DNA of 64,000 nucleotides from Thermogemmatispora tikiterensis (GCF_003268475.1 NZ_MCIF01000002.1:2901382-2965381), one strand, 5' to 3'; shown: positions 8,823-18,350, numbered from the stretch's first letter. A program made the numbers and translations. The notes: generated by a model from the sequence alone, not told the origin.

Positions 8823-10199
8823 ATGTCACCAAAGACGCCCAACCACCTCGGGTCTTCAGTAGGGGCAAGAGTGCGAGCAATCAGGCAAGCCAGGAAACTA
8901 ACTCAGAGCCAGCTGGCCGGTCACGATTTCTCCGTCAGTTATATCTCAGCCATTGAGCGCGGGCAGATTCAGCCTTCCATTCGGGCGCTGGAGATTCTGG
9001 CGAGCCGGCTGAACGTTTCCCCCGCTCAGCTTCTGGCCGAGACCGGAGGAGGACCCCTGAGTCAGCCAGCTGTAGCCGCTCGCGATGGACGGCACGCCCG
9101 CGCAGGCGAGAATGAAGTGCACCTGCGGCTGCTGGAGAGCGAGATCTGGATTCATGAGGGCGAGCTAGACCGGGCCACCGCCACCTTGCATGATTTGATC
9201 AGTGCCATGCTCCCGCGCCAGGATAAGGCGCGGGTCTATTATCTTCTCGCCCTTGCCTCCTTCTCCGTCGGGCGCCTTTCCGAGGCTGAGCGCTCCCTCG
9301 AAGAATGTCGCCAGCTTCTCGCAGATTATGAACCTTCTCCTTTAAAAGCTCGTATCTTCTATCTTTCTGGCCTTGTACATTTCTCTATGCAAAATTATTA
9401 TTTAGCAGAATTCTTCTATAATGAAAGCATCAATATTTCCGACAAAATCACGCCGAAAGACTATTTTCTTTTAATTCGATGCTATCTTGGCCTTGGACAG
9501 CATTATCTCAAGCGGGGCGACAGCGAACGCGCGATCACCGCTTTGAAACAGGCAGCAGCGCTGAGCGAGAGGGAGGCAGCGGTCCCCGCTCAACGTCCCG
9601 AACAGGCCTACACCGAGCTAAGCGCAGGCTATGCTCGCCAGGGCAACCATTCACTGGCCCTGCTCAGCGCCCACAAAGCCCTGGCGGTGCAGGCTCAGCG
9701 ACGTCTCAGTCGTTTACAAGGAGAGATGACCCATCTGCTTTACCACGTCCGCTTGCAGAGTGGCGATGAGGCCAGCCGACGCCAAGCACTCGCTACCTTA
9801 GAAGATCTGCAGCAACGGGCAAGAGAACCTCTGCAAGCTGCCAGCATTGCCTTTCACCTGGCACACTGGCATTTTCATCATGAGCACCGGCTGGCAGAAG
9901 CCAGACGTTACAGCGAGCAGGCCCTGGCTCTGGCGCGCACCTCTGGTGACAATCTCATTCAGGCCGAGGCCCTTTTTCTTCTTGGCCAGCTTGCTTACGA
10001 GGAGCGCCAATACGAGCGCGGTGATCAACTCTGTCGCGAGGCGCTTCTTCTTTTGGAGCGCCTCCATATTGACCGCGATCAGCTCGCTGAATACTACAGC
10101 ACGTATGCTCACCTGCTTGAGGGACGAGGGGACGCACGTGAAGCCTTTCTCTACTTCCGCCGTGCTTACGAGATCGCCCAGCACCGCACTCGTTCCTGA
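8823..10199 (+). CDS. XRE-type HTH regulator with C-terminal TPR repeats (copy 1)
   Basis: A 458-aa protein. Residues 12-66 are a Cro/cI-type helix-turn-helix (RVRAIRQARKLTQSQLAG, then FSVSYISAIERGQIQPS). From about residue 100 to the end it is helical with tetratricopeptide-like units, for example ARVYYLLALASFSVGRLSEA and AEALFLLGQLAYEERQYERG. The layout recalls peptide-sensing regulators of the RRNPP type, in which TPRs bind a signal peptide; that role is inference. It is paralogous to the protein at 12792-14174: similar length, and both have an FS(V/I)SYISAIERG helix. The two copies flank a sigma/anti-sigma-like pair. The base composition dips to AT-rich around 9350-9480. Confidence 0.88.
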   Translation: MSPKTPNHLGSSVGARVRAIRQARKLTQSQLAGHDFSVSYISAIERGQIQPSIRALEILASRLNVSPAQLLAETGGGPLSQPAVAARDGRHARAGENEVHLRLLESEIWIHEGELDRATATLHDLISAMLPRQDKARVYYLLALASFSVGRLSEAERSLEECRQLLADYEPSPLKARIFYLSGLVHFSMQNYYLAEFFYNESINISDKITPKDYFLLIRCYLGLGQHYLKRGDSERAITALKQAAALSEREAAVPAQRPEQAYTELSAGYARQGNHSLALLSAHKALAVQAQRRLSRLQGEMTHLLYHVRLQSGDEASRRQALATLEDLQQRAREPLQAASIAFHLAHWHFHHEHRLAEARRYSEQALALARTSGDNLIQAEALFLLGQLAYEERQYERGDQLCREALLLLERLHIDRDQLAEYYSTYAHLLEGRGDAREAFLYFRRAYEIAQHRTRS

Positions 10200-10254
10200 A
10201 CGGCGAGCCACTTTCTCCTCTCCTCTGCCTTTGCTCAGGGTCAGTGTTTACTCC

Positions 10255-11313
10255 TCACCAGGGCTGGCAGGGGCGCAATTCAAGGCGCATGAAAGCCACT
10301 TCAAGCATGTTGCGCTCCTCTGGCTTACTCAGCTGGAGTGACGTGCGCCCTAATGGGAAGCGCAGTTGGCCCTGGGAATCCACCGTCTCTGGAGAACGAA
10401 TTGCTTGCGGATTGCCGCCGAACCACTCCACAGCCTCAACAAGGGTACCTAGAGGCAGTGCTGCTTCCAGGTAGTGGCCATGCAGCTCCGCGGGTAATCC
10501 CTGAAGGAAGAGCACAAGGAGGTCACCCTCCTGCACTATTCTGCCTTCATAAGGACCAGCTTGCAAGAGGATCACCGCCGGCGTCGCCTGCTGGCCAGAT
10601 AAGCTCGCACTCGCCAAAGGAAGGACGCTCCTGCGTACAGAGCGCGTTACAGGACGGGGCTGGCGCAGCTCGTAGGCATAAAGCGGCGGTTCACGGGGTG
10701 GTCCCTCGCTCGTGGTTACCAGACTTGCCACGCGTACCAAATCGTGCAAGGCTTGCTCGCGCTGCTGAGTCAGGCCAGCGCTCAGGCGGATCGCCCGCTG
10801 CAAAAGCTGCCGGGCCGCGACGAGGGCATCTTCGCGCTTCGGCTCGTGTTCTGCCCGACGCAACAGCAGCTCTGCCTGGCGAATGAGGGCCTGACAGAGA
10901 TGCACCAGAGATCGCGCTGGCGCTGGCGGAACGGTCGCCGGAGGGCGCAAAAGGGCCTCCTGCTCAGGCGAGCGAGGCTGATTCCCCAGGGTTTTCTTCA
11001 GCGCAGCGTAGGTTTCCACGTAGGCGCTTCGGCAAAGCGAACAACCAATCAGATGATAGATGAGTCCGGCAAAACGAAGGTAAACATGATCATCATGTTT
11101 AATCAGCGATTCACAAAAATCAGGTATTTGCTGATAGAGGAGCAGATGATCGTCGTGGCTCTGGAGCAAAGTGAGCTGCTCGCCTGGAGATGAGGGGGAA
11201 GGAGCCGGCGCATTGGGGGGTAGCATCAACTCCTGCAACCAACGTGCCAGTCCCCCAGAAGAACCCGGATGTGGCTGGTTCATTTCGCTCTCATAGTTGC
11301 TGTGGTTGCTCAT
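10255..11313 (-). CDS. Putative anti-sigma factor-like protein with HxxxCxxC zinc-finger motif
   Basis: A 352-aa soluble protein without membrane segments. Residues 55-100 resemble a zinc-binding anti-sigma (ZAS/zf-HC2) domain: His87-x3-Cys91-x2-Cys94 in LIYHLIGCSLCRSAY, with more histidines upstream. The middle is helical and Arg/Leu-rich; the C-terminal third is predicted beta (QAGPYEGRIVQEGDLLVLFLQG). The gene follows the sigma-like gene 49 bp downstream with a strong AGGAGG site, the usual order of a sigma factor and its inhibitor. Most such inhibitors are membrane proteins, so a soluble form with a beta-rich tail is unusual. The function is inferred from motif and context. Confidence 0.6.
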   Translation of the reverse strand: MSNHSNYESEMNQPHPGSSGGLARWLQELMLPPNAPAPSPSSPGEQLTLLQSHDDHLLLYQQIPDFCESLIKHDDHVYLRFAGLIYHLIGCSLCRSAYVETYAALKKTLGNQPRSPEQEALLRPPATVPPAPARSLVHLCQALIRQAELLLRRAEHEPKREDALVAARQLLQRAIRLSAGLTQQREQALHDLVRVASLVTTSEGPPREPPLYAYELRQPRPVTRSVRRSVLPLASASLSGQQATPAVILLQAGPYEGRIVQEGDLLVLFLQGLPAELHGHYLEAALPLGTLVEAVEWFGGNPQAIRSPETVDSQGQLRFPLGRTSLQLSKPEERNMLEVAFMRLELRPCQPW

Positions 11314-11362
11314 TCACAACCTCCTTCCTTCCTCTTGATCGGGGGGAAACCACGATTTGCTG

Positions 11363-12295
11363 CTATTCGACCCGATAGTAACGAGCTAACCGGCGGAGGC
11401 GAGCAGCATCAAGATGCACGACCTCATCTCCCTCGTGCCAGTTCAGCAAGCCCTCGAAAGTCAGTTGTCTCAGTCCTCGCTGGACCTCAGCCAGCGTCAG
11501 CCCCTGGCGCACCAGATCCTGTATCGGCACCGCTAGCTCGCCAGTAGCTTCAGTGCTACGAGACGAGAGCAAAGCCTCATACTCTGTTAGACGCAGAGCA
11601 ACAACAACCGCCAAATTGGAACTCTGGGACTGCAGGCAGGTGCGGAGCTTCTTATAAGCGTGGTCGCGATGCTGACTCAGGTGAGCCAGGGGGGTCTCAG
11701 CAGGAAGGGGGGTGATAGAGATCGCCTGGAGTTCCTCTACCACCTGGCGAGCCAGATCCACAGCCCCTAACGTTTCCAGTTCCTGCAACACTGCCCGCAG
11801 CTGGCGTGGAGCACTGGCGAGCGCTTTAATACAGTGCTTCAACAAGATGCGCAGCTCCTGTTGGGTCACAGCAGCCAGGGCCGCTTCTTCAGGATGAGCA
11901 AAGGGAGGCACGCCCCACAGCGATGTAGTGATCTCGCCCAAAGGATCAGCCTCGCCCTGGGAGTCTTCACTCTCTTGCAGGACCGAAAAGGGGAGCATCT
12001 GCCGATGTTGACGGCGCAAGCGATCGATCGCCTTATGATGAACGCAGTTATTGAGGAAAGCATAGAATTGGGCTTCGCTCAGGCGGTCCAGCACCGTCTC
12101 AGGCTGCCGGTCTCCTCCCCCCAGCAGGCCCAAGGCAACCAGGCGCTCAACCACGTGGTTGACCACCAGGTCGACCTCCTCAGCATCGTACTGCAGCGGC
12201 CCCAGGTAGCGCTGAGCCCGCTGCCGGAGGAAAGCTTCCAGCGCTGGAAAGCTTTTTTCCGGCTCATATCTTAGGTCACGGGCCGTGAATGACAT
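11363..12295 (-). CDS. Divergent ECF-like RNA polymerase sigma factor
   Basis: A 310-aa protein. Residues about 75-96 read FYAFLNNCVHHKAIDRLRRQ, matching the end of sigma region 2, where ECF factors contact the -10 element. Residues about 165-235 have SAPRQLRAVLQELE and HAYKKLRTCLQ, which could be a degenerate region 4. A further C-terminal part (LTLAEVQRGLRQLTFEGLL) looks like an added winged-helix segment; typical ECF factors are about 190 aa. ATG 12295 is chosen over TTG 12301 because AGGGGAA lies 8 nt upstream of it. It probably forms an operon with the zinc-finger protein that follows. Sigma function is likely but not certain. Confidence 0.6.
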   Translation of the reverse strand: MSFTARDLRYEPEKSFPALEAFLRQRAQRYLGPLQYDAEEVDLVVNHVVERLVALGLLGGGDRQPETVLDRLSEAQFYAFLNNCVHHKAIDRLRRQHRQMLPFSVLQESEDSQGEADPLGEITTSLWGVPPFAHPEEAALAAVTQQELRILLKHCIKALASAPRQLRAVLQELETLGAVDLARQVVEELQAISITPLPAETPLAHLSQHRDHAYKKLRTCLQSQSSNLAVVVALRLTEYEALLSSRSTEATGELAVPIQDLVRQGLTLAEVQRGLRQLTFEGLLNWHEGDEVVHLDAARLRRLARYYRVE

Positions 12296-12736
12296 GCTCA
12301 AGATTCCCCTTTAAAGACTTTAAGATCAGGCGGAGCCTCTCTCCCGAAGGCAGCGTGAGCGTGGGCAGGATCTCACAGCAGTATATCTGCTTTTGCGCCA
12401 TCAAGCAAGGAGACAGAGCGCGGGGAAGCGTTTCACAATGCTATGGAGGACGATGCCCCTTATCTTCTCTCATGTCAGGCGAAGAGTGCACCAGGGGCAA
12501 CGATAAAAGAAAGGGGAGAGAGAGGACCACCGTGGCGCGCAGGAGCAGCGCCGCGGTGGGGGCGCCTCGGACGCGAAGGCCAGGGCCAGGGCCAGGGTCA
12601 CAACAGGCAGCAGCCGACCAGCTCTTCAGGCGACTGGCAGCGCTGCCAGCCGACGGCAACGTTGAACGTTGGGCAGGTCAGCCGGGCCAGCAGCCAGGGT
12701 CTCCACCAGGGCTATAAGATCCGCCAAGGCGGCAGA
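12296..12736. other. Non-coding stretch between two divergent-end genes
   Basis: About 440 bp with overlapping chance ORFs on both strands, none with a ribosome site or family features. It probably holds the promoter of the sigma-like gene, but no clear -35/-10 pair is visible. Confidence 0.45.
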
Positions 12737-12798
12737 AGAGTAGCCCCGGTTCCACTACCCGCCTCGCGCGGGCGGTAGCGGGCCGGGCAGGCTACTCT
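12737..12798 (-). terminator. Large hairpin overlapping the stop codon of HTH-TPR copy 2
   Basis: Perfect 9-bp arms AGAGTAGCC (12737-12745) and GGCTACTCT (12790-12798) enclose a GC-rich inner stem with one bulge. The minus-strand transcript has only CTCTTCT after the stem, so termination efficiency is uncertain. Confidence 0.5.
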
Positions 12799-14174
12799 AG
12801 ATCACCTAATTTCCCCTGGCGCTGGTGCTCATACGCCTTCTTAATGGCATTGAGACTACGCTGCACCTCACCTCGCTGCTCCAAAAGATTCGCATAGCGG
12901 AAGTAGGCACTGGCAGCCAGCTCATGGGCATTGGCCCGATCAAGGAGGTCCAGGGCCTGATGGAACAGCTCGTCAGCGCCAGAGAAATCGCTCTCCTGAT
13001 GACGGATCTGAGCCAGAGCAATCAGGGCCTGCCCCTGTGTGCGCGGGTCCTGACTGGCACGAGCCAGGGTGAGAGCCTCCTGGGCCTCACGCTCGGCTTC
13101 GGCCCGTTTTCCTTCCTTCAGCAGCAGCTCCGCCAAACTGGTATGACAGAGCGAGGCAGCCACCTCATCACTCAATCCGCGCTCGATCTCAATAGCGCGA
13201 CGATATTCCTGCTCGGCCCCGGCCAGATCGTTTTGCTTCTCCAGAGCCTTGCCAAGCTGCTGATGGGTCAGGCCTATCAGACGCTGCTCATCGCGCATCT
13301 CGTAGATGGCCAGGCTGCGCATCGCATAGTCGCGAGCCATCGCCAGTTTGCCAGCGCTACGATACTGCTGACTGATCTCCATATAACGACGAGCGAAGGC
13401 CCGACTGTCGCGATAGACCTCATCAAGGGTCTCCAAGGCACGATGATAGAAGGTCACCGCCTTCTCCAGCTCGCCAAGGCGGAAGTAGTCATTCGCAAGA
13501 TTGCTAAAGACTTCCAGCGCAAAGATCGGGTCCTTGATCTGGCCAGCCTCGATGATCTCCAGGCAACGCTGATGATTCTCCAAGGCAAGCGTGTAGTTAT
13601 AGAGGAGAAAGTAAGCTTTGCCGAGGTAGTTGCGCGCACGCTCGCTGTATTCGATTTCATTCATGCCCTCGCCCTGGTTAACTGCGGCCCGTAGATCCAC
13701 GACAGCCTCCTGATATTCCCCAGCCCCAAGATGGATCAGGCCCCGCAACAGATAGAGACGGAAAGCCTGATCGGTAGTAAGACGCTCGGGCTGGAGGGGC
13801 GCCAGCAACTGCGTTGCCTCCTCATAGGCTTGCTGCTGGATGAGGATGCCAGCATGCAAGAGATCGACCTCAACCCGCTGATCAGGACCGGAGTCCGCCG
13901 GCGAGTAGCCAACAGCTCGCGCCTCAGCCGCTCCCGCAGGCGAACCTTCCAACAAGAAGGTAAGCGGGACATCGAGCCGCCGGGCGAGAATAGACAGAGC
14001 CTTGAGCGAAGGACGGATCTTGCCCCGCTCGATCGCAGAGATATATGAAATTGAGAACTCGGGCGACGCCAGTTGCGCCTGGGTGAGGCCCAACCGCGTG
14101 CGCACCTCACGGATATTGGTGCCCACTCGGGCAGCAACCGCTTTACCCACGTTCGCAGTTTCTGTCGACGGCAT
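12792..14174 (-). CDS. XRE-type HTH regulator with C-terminal TPR repeats (copy 2)
   Basis: A 460-aa paralogue of the protein at 8823-10199. The N-terminal HTH spans about residues 14-68 (VGTNIREVRTRLGLTQAQLA, FSISYISAIERGKIRPS). The rest consists of TPR units such as ARNYLGKAYFLLYNYTLALE and EVFSNLANDYFRLGELEKA. It is probably a signal-binding transcription factor; no ligand can be named. The start at ATG 14174 is set by AAGGAAAG and by matching the paralogue; an in-frame extension to 14384 would translate a tetranucleotide repeat and is rejected. A promoter near 14470-14498 would give a long leader that includes that repeat. Confidence 0.88.
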   Translation of the reverse strand: MPSTETANVGKAVAARVGTNIREVRTRLGLTQAQLASPEFSISYISAIERGKIRPSLKALSILARRLDVPLTFLLEGSPAGAAEARAVGYSPADSGPDQRVEVDLLHAGILIQQQAYEEATQLLAPLQPERLTTDQAFRLYLLRGLIHLGAGEYQEAVVDLRAAVNQGEGMNEIEYSERARNYLGKAYFLLYNYTLALENHQRCLEIIEAGQIKDPIFALEVFSNLANDYFRLGELEKAVTFYHRALETLDEVYRDSRAFARRYMEISQQYRSAGKLAMARDYAMRSLAIYEMRDEQRLIGLTHQQLGKALEKQNDLAGAEQEYRRAIEIERGLSDEVAASLCHTSLAELLLKEGKRAEAEREAQEALTLARASQDPRTQGQALIALAQIRHQESDFSGADELFHQALDLLDRANAHELAASAYFRYANLLEQRGEVQRSLNAIKKAYEHQRQGKLGDLE

Positions 14175-14322
14175 AAGGACTTTCCTTTCCGAGATTCCGC
14201 TTGCTCTCTCGAAAGTATGCTTGCTTGTCTGGCTGGCACATGCAGGGCAGCACCGCCTTGCCTGCCGATGGCCGCCCCGGGCCATGCACCAGGTCCGTTG
14301 GATGCTGTTGCACTGCCATCCC

Positions 14323-14366
14323 TGGCTGGTTGGTTGGTTAGTTAGTTGGTTGGTTGGTCGGTCGGC
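14323..14366. repeat. Tetranucleotide tract (GGTT-like), about 11 units
   Basis: GGTT units, varied as GGCT, AGTT and GGTC, run without interruption. The tract lies in the predicted 5' leader of HTH-TPR copy 2, where the transcript would read as AACC units. Confidence 0.75.
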
Positions 14367-14469
14367 TGAGCAGCAGGTCTTCAACAGGCTTGTACAAGCT
14401 GCAGCGAATTAGTAAGCAAGGGATGTATCAACATCCAGGGATGAGCAGTCTAAGCAAAACATCAAGTCT

Positions 14470-14498
14470 ACTCTATCATACTTAGGGCACGAGGTCAA
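14470..14498 (-). promoter_or_regulatory. Candidate promoter of HTH-TPR copy 2
   Basis: Minus strand TTGACC (14498-14493), 17-nt spacer, TAGAGT (14475-14470). The leader to ATG 14174 would be about 290 nt. The same hexamers and spacing occur before the CHAP gene at 18405-18433. Confidence 0.5.
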
Positions 14499-15290
14499 TA
14501 TATCGTGCATTATTAGTTTAAGGAGTAGCCAGATAGGTTCTCTCTGTATGGGTACTTCTCTCTAGCCTGATTGTCCCTAGGAGGTTAATTTTTTAGCCTG
14601 ATTCAGGAGCAGCAAAAATACGGCCTGTTCCCTTCTGATTTGAATACAAAATTCATATATTTGAGATGCAACTACGCTGCCAGCAAAGCTTAGCTCTTCT
14701 ATCATTATACAACAATAGCTAAATGCTTTGCGAGTGCCAGCGTCTTGATCTTCAGAGGGGGTAGCCTTCCCACATTCAGACCTGGAATAAGTCCAACGAT
14801 TACAGTGCTAGCGAAACAGTCTCTCTCTCGATTATAATCTCTCTGGCCGGCCAGCATTTCAGCACACTTTTGAGCAGTTAGGAATCGGTTCCGAGTCAGA
14901 GTTATGAGCAATGCTCGTTTTATTTTTCCCTTGCAATCAGAGTGAGATTGGATCTCTCCCTCCACCTTTCCACCGTTGCCCCCAGTCACTGCGCCAGCGC
15001 CGGCAGTGATCATTAGCGTTCTGCCGTATCCCCCACGGCAAGTAAACAGCCGACCATATTTCCGCCGCTCCAGCCCTTTGGCATGGTCACAAGACTGTCA
15101 TTTACTACAACGCTTCAGGTTGGTCAGCTCCTGTCTGACCCTCCCAATATTACTAATGGGGTTTTGCCGCCAGTGCGTCTGATTGCTCCTGGCCCGGTCT
15201 GGCCCGGGCAGCCGCGGCTCTGGTACACTGGTGCTAGCCTGGCTGCAGCCTCCAACCTTCTGCCAGTTTCATAACAGGTGGACATGTTGC
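14499..15290. other. Long AT-richer intergenic region upstream of rsmI
   Basis: Nearly 800 bp with no convincing gene. A 102-codon minus-strand ORF (15013-14705) lacks a ribosome site. The stretch 14500-14700 is distinctly AT-rich compared with the surroundings. I see no repeat pair, tRNA or integrase remnant. Confidence 0.45.
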
Positions 15291-16055
15291 ATGAGTACAC
15301 TCTATCTCGTCGCGACTCCGATCGGCAATCTCGGCGATATTACCTTGCGGGCCTTAGAGGTTCTGCGCAGCGTTGATCTGATTGCCGCCGAAGATACCCG
15401 TAAGACCTCTATCCTTCTGAGGCATTACGATATTCACAAGCCGCTGCTCGCTTTTTATGAGCACAACGAGGAGCGAGCAGGACGGCAGATCGAGGCCCTT
15501 CTCAAGCAGGGGAAGTCAGTGGCTCTGGTGACCAGTGCTGGCACGCCTGGCATCTCCGACCCGGGCTACACTCTGGTCCAGCGGGCCATCCAGGCCGGTA
15601 TTCCGGTGACGATGATTCCTGGTCCAGCCGCTTTTGTCATGGCCCTTGTTCTTTCCGGCCTCCCGGTTCACAGCTTTACTTTCCGAGGCTTCCCCCCCCG
15701 CAAGGCGGGTCGGCGGCGACGCTTTCTGGAGGCTGATCGGCACTCGCCTTACACGCTCATCTACTACGAAAGCCCATATCGGCTTAGTGATCTCCTCCGC
15801 GATGCTCTGGAGGTCTTCGGTGATCGTCCGGCAGCTCTCGCCAATGAGTTAACCAAAATGTTCGAAAAGGTCTATCGTGGGACGCTCTCTTCTCTGCTAG
15901 AGACCATCGCTCAGGAGAAGCTGCGAGGCGAGTACGTTCTAGTGGTTGCTGGTGCCTCAGGTGAGCAAGAAGTGGCCCATCAGGAAGATGCCACCTGGGC
16001 GGAGCCTCCTTCGGCAGAGGTGGATGAACCAGACAGCGAAGTGGATGAGGATTAG
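15291..16055 (+). CDS. rsmI: 16S rRNA (cytidine1402-2'-O)-methyltransferase
   Basis: SAM-dependent methyltransferase of the tetrapyrrole methylase fold that methylates C1402 in the ribosomal decoding centre. It begins [21 protein letters not shown], followed by [31 protein letters not shown] and [17 protein letters not shown], all family signatures. The true start is ATG 15291, with AGGTGGA 9 nt upstream; the in-frame extension to 15183 has no family homology. The 254-aa product ends in an acidic tail ([12 protein letters not shown]) beyond the usual domain. It converges on mdh with a shared terminator. Confidence 0.95.
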   Translation: MSTLYLVATPIGNLGDITLRALEVLRSVDLIAAEDTRKTSILLRHYDIHKPLLAFYEHNEERAGRQIEALLKQGKSVALVTSAGTPGISDPGYTLVQRAIQAGIPVTMIPGPAAFVMALVLSGLPVHSFTFRGFPPRKAGRRRRFLEADRHSPYTLIYYESPYRLSDLLRDALEVFGDRPAALANELTKMFEKVYRGTLSSLLETIAQEKLRGEYVLVVAGASGEQEVAHQEDATWAEPPSAEVDEPDSEVDED

Positions 16056-16091
16056 CGCCTGCACACTGGTTCAGGTCTGCCTTACCAATAA

Positions 16092-16139
16092 GGCAGGGCC
16101 GCCCGTCTCTGCGCTGATGGAGACACAGACGGCCCTGCC
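16092..16139. terminator. Hairpin between convergent rsmI and mdh
   Basis: GGCAGGGCCG (16092-16101) and CGGCCCTGCC (16130-16139) are perfect 10-bp arms; the inner sequence extends the pairing imperfectly (CCGTCTC with GAGACAC). It can serve both strands, though neither side has a long T run. Confidence 0.65.
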
Positions 16140-16176
16140 GCCCTCTGGCAGGTCGTCCCTCTTGTCTGGAGGGCAG

Positions 16177-17103
16177 CTAAATGCCCATCACCTTAACGAG
16201 CTCCTGTACAGCCGCTGCCGACTTCTGCAGGAGGGCCCGCTCGTCTTCTGTCAGCTCTAGCTCGATGATCTGCTCCACGCCGTTGGCTCCCAGCTTCACA
16301 GGGACGCCGACAAAGAGATTCTGAATACCATATTCGCCCTGGAGGTAGGCTGAGCAGGGCATGATCATCTTCTTGTCCAGGACAATCGAGTCGATCATCT
16401 GCAGCACTGCCGCCGACGGAGCAAAATAGGCGCTGCCGGTCCCGAGCAAGTTGACAATCTCCGCTCCGCCGTCACGTGTGCGCTGAATAATCTGCTCGAT
16501 CCGCTCGGCAGGCAGCAGCTGCGAGATGGGCACACCCGCAACCGTACACATGCGAGCCAGAGGGACCATTGTGTCACCGTGGCCCCCGAGGACGTACGCC
16601 TGGACATCGCGCACGGAGACGTTTAGCTCCTGGGCGATGAAAGTGCGGAAACGCGCGGTGTCGAGGACTCCCGCCATCCCTACGACGCGATTACGGGGGA
16701 AGCCGCTAACATGGTAGGCCAGTTGGGCCATGGCATCCAGCGGGTTGGTGACGACGATGAGCATGCAGTTGGGCGAGTACTTGATGATTTCCTGCACAAC
16801 CTGGGTGACAATCTCCTGATTCTTGCGCAGCAGATCATCGCGCGACATGCCAGGCTTGCGCGGGAAGCCAGAGGTGATTACGACCAGGTCGGAGTTGGCG
16901 GTGTCGGCATAATCGTTGGTGCCAACGATGAGGCTATCATAGCCGAGAACGGGGCCGGCTTGGAGCATGTCCAGTGCTTTACCCTGCGGCATATTGGGCA
17001 CAATATCATACATCACTACGTCGGCATAGTCGCGCTCTGCCAGACGCTGCGCAAGCGTGCTTCCAACAAAACCGGCGCCAACAATGGTTATCTTGGTGCG
17101 CAT
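16177..17103 (-). CDS. mdh: Malate dehydrogenase (LDH-like type)
   Basis: NAD-dependent oxidation of malate to oxaloacetate in the TCA cycle. The Rossmann motif GAGFVG begins at residue 9, and Asp33 in YDIVP indicates NAD preference. The substrate loop [13 protein letters not shown] has the arginines expected for malate. TNPLD and the catalytic GGHGD follow. At 308 aa it matches the lactate-dehydrogenase-like MDHs of Chloroflexi and Bacilli. GAGAGGAAAG lies 4 nt before the ATG. It appears to be a single gene. Confidence 0.96.
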   Translation of the reverse strand: MRTKITIVGAGFVGSTLAQRLAERDYADVVMYDIVPNMPQGKALDMLQAGPVLGYDSLIVGTNDYADTANSDLVVITSGFPRKPGMSRDDLLRKNQEIVTQVVQEIIKYSPNCMLIVVTNPLDAMAQLAYHVSGFPRNRVVGMAGVLDTARFRTFIAQELNVSVRDVQAYVLGGHGDTMVPLARMCTVAGVPISQLLPAERIEQIIQRTRDGGAEIVNLLGTGSAYFAPSAAVLQMIDSIVLDKKMIMPCSAYLQGEYGIQNLFVGVPVKLGANGVEQIIELELTEDERALLQKSAAAVQELVKVMGI

Positions 17104-17423
17104 CGGGCTTTCCTCTCCAGATCAGTTTTTTTGCGAGTTCAGGATGCCGCCGACTGTAGGCAGCATCGCCAGGCAGGCGGCATCGCCAGCTGGCTCGCTC
17201 GCCTGACCCTCTGTCTGCGCCCGCCTGATAACAGCGGACCCAGCCATATTGTATGTCTCTCTCGCAAGGGTGCGCAATGTTCCTGGCTGGCAAACAGGGG
17301 ACGTTGACGAGCGCGGCCCACTCCTGGCCGCCCCGCGCGCTTCGCCCGGCTGGCAGTGGCTGGCAGAGCCGAGCGGAGAGAGGGAGAGTCAGTCTCTGAG
17401 CAGCTCGGCTGGCTCCCTGAGCA
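17104..17423. other. Intergenic region upstream of mdh
   Basis: About 320 bp between mdh and the CHAP gene, both on the minus strand. It should hold the mdh promoter; I see no clear hexamer pair and no terminator with a T run. Confidence 0.4.
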
Positions 17424-18350
17424 TCATGGGTGCCAGACGAAGGCTACGCCAGGACCAGGATAGAAGGTAGCATAGGAAAGACGATTCCAGCCACCATTGG
17501 CATACCAGTTGTAGTTACTGGTATAGACGCTGCCATCAGGATTGATCCGTTCTACTACAGCTACATGCCCATAGGCACTTGCTCCCTGGACACCTGGCTG
17601 CAAGACGATAATTGAGGGAACATGGGGCTGTGAAGAGACCACCCAACCGTATTGCTCAGCTCCCGCTACCCACTGGTAGGCATCTCCTTGCCAGGGCACC
17701 CAGTAGCCGGTCAGCTCGTGATAGCGGAGGTTGGCCCAGTAGGTGCACTGTCCATAGGCAAAACGGTTCAAATCCCCCTCTGTCGGCTGCAAGGGCAGCC
17801 CGGGATAGTGCAGTGGCCCGCTGTCGTAGCCATCTTGCGTGACAGCTGTAGCCGTGGCCGCCTGGGGCCCGATCTGATAGGTGTTGTCCTGGCCATTGCG
17901 AATGAAGCTGATGACCGAGCGCAGCGGGTTGAAACCTTTGCCACTGTCTCCCGGCCCTACCGGCAAAACATTTATTAGCGTTATCAGAAGCATCAATATG
18001 ACCAGACTCAGGGTAACAAGCTGGAACCACCAACGTCGGCGCGGTGCCGGCGGCCCTCCTCCTGTTCCCCCCGCTGGTGAGCCGTGAATGACCAGCGGGG
18101 GACGTCCCGGACTGTGCACCACTGGCAAAACTGCTGACGGCCTCTCTCTTTCCGTCGACGGCTTTAGCGGCGCTTTTTCCACCGTCTGGGTCAGCGGCGG
18201 GCAGCCATCAGCCGCTGCAGAGGCCGACAGGGAAGACTGTCGGTCGGCAAGCATCGCTGGACCTCCACTCACTCCGATCCGCTCGCCAGCCTGTTGCTGC
18301 TCTATTCCCGCTCCGCCGGTCCTGTCTCGACTACCCTTCAACCATGACAT
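17424..18350 (-). CDS. Membrane-anchored CHAP-domain protein (copy 1)
   Basis: A 308-aa protein with a long, probably disordered cytoplasmic head (1-105, Pro/Ser-rich), one membrane helix (about 108-130) and an outer C-terminal CHAP domain. CHAP domains are cysteine amidases or endopeptidases acting on peptidoglycan. The catalytic Cys202 lies in YGQCTYWA and His262 in YGHVAVVE; SNYNWYANGGW follows as in surface-antigen-type CHAP domains. The juxtamembrane motif RPPLVIHG recurs in the paralogue at 18961. GGGGAG lies 5 nt before the ATG. The likely role is cell-wall remodelling; the substrate bond is not known. Confidence 0.87.
   Translation of the reverse strand: MSWLKGSRDRTGGAGIEQQQAGERIGVSGGPAMLADRQSSLSASAAADGCPPLTQTVEKAPLKPSTERERPSAVLPVVHSPGRPPLVIHGSPAGGTGGGPPAPRRRWWFQLVTLSLVILMLLITLINVLPVGPGDSGKGFNPLRSVISFIRNGQDNTYQIGPQAATATAVTQDGYDSGPLHYPGLPLQPTEGDLNRFAYGQCTYWANLRYHELTGYWVPWQGDAYQWVAGAEQYGWVVSSQPHVPSIIVLQPGVQGASAYGHVAVVERINPDGSVYTSNYNWYANGGWNRLSYATFYPGPGVAFVWHP

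Noticed and set aside
14175-14384. N-terminal extension of HTH-TPR copy 2
   Set aside because: It would translate the tetranucleotide tract and Cys-rich sequence with no match in the paralogue; ATG 14174 has a ribosome site.
14705-15013. Minus-strand ORF of 102 codons in the large gap before rsmI
   Set aside because: No Shine-Dalgarno sequence, no recognisable domain, unusual residue mix; treated as chance.
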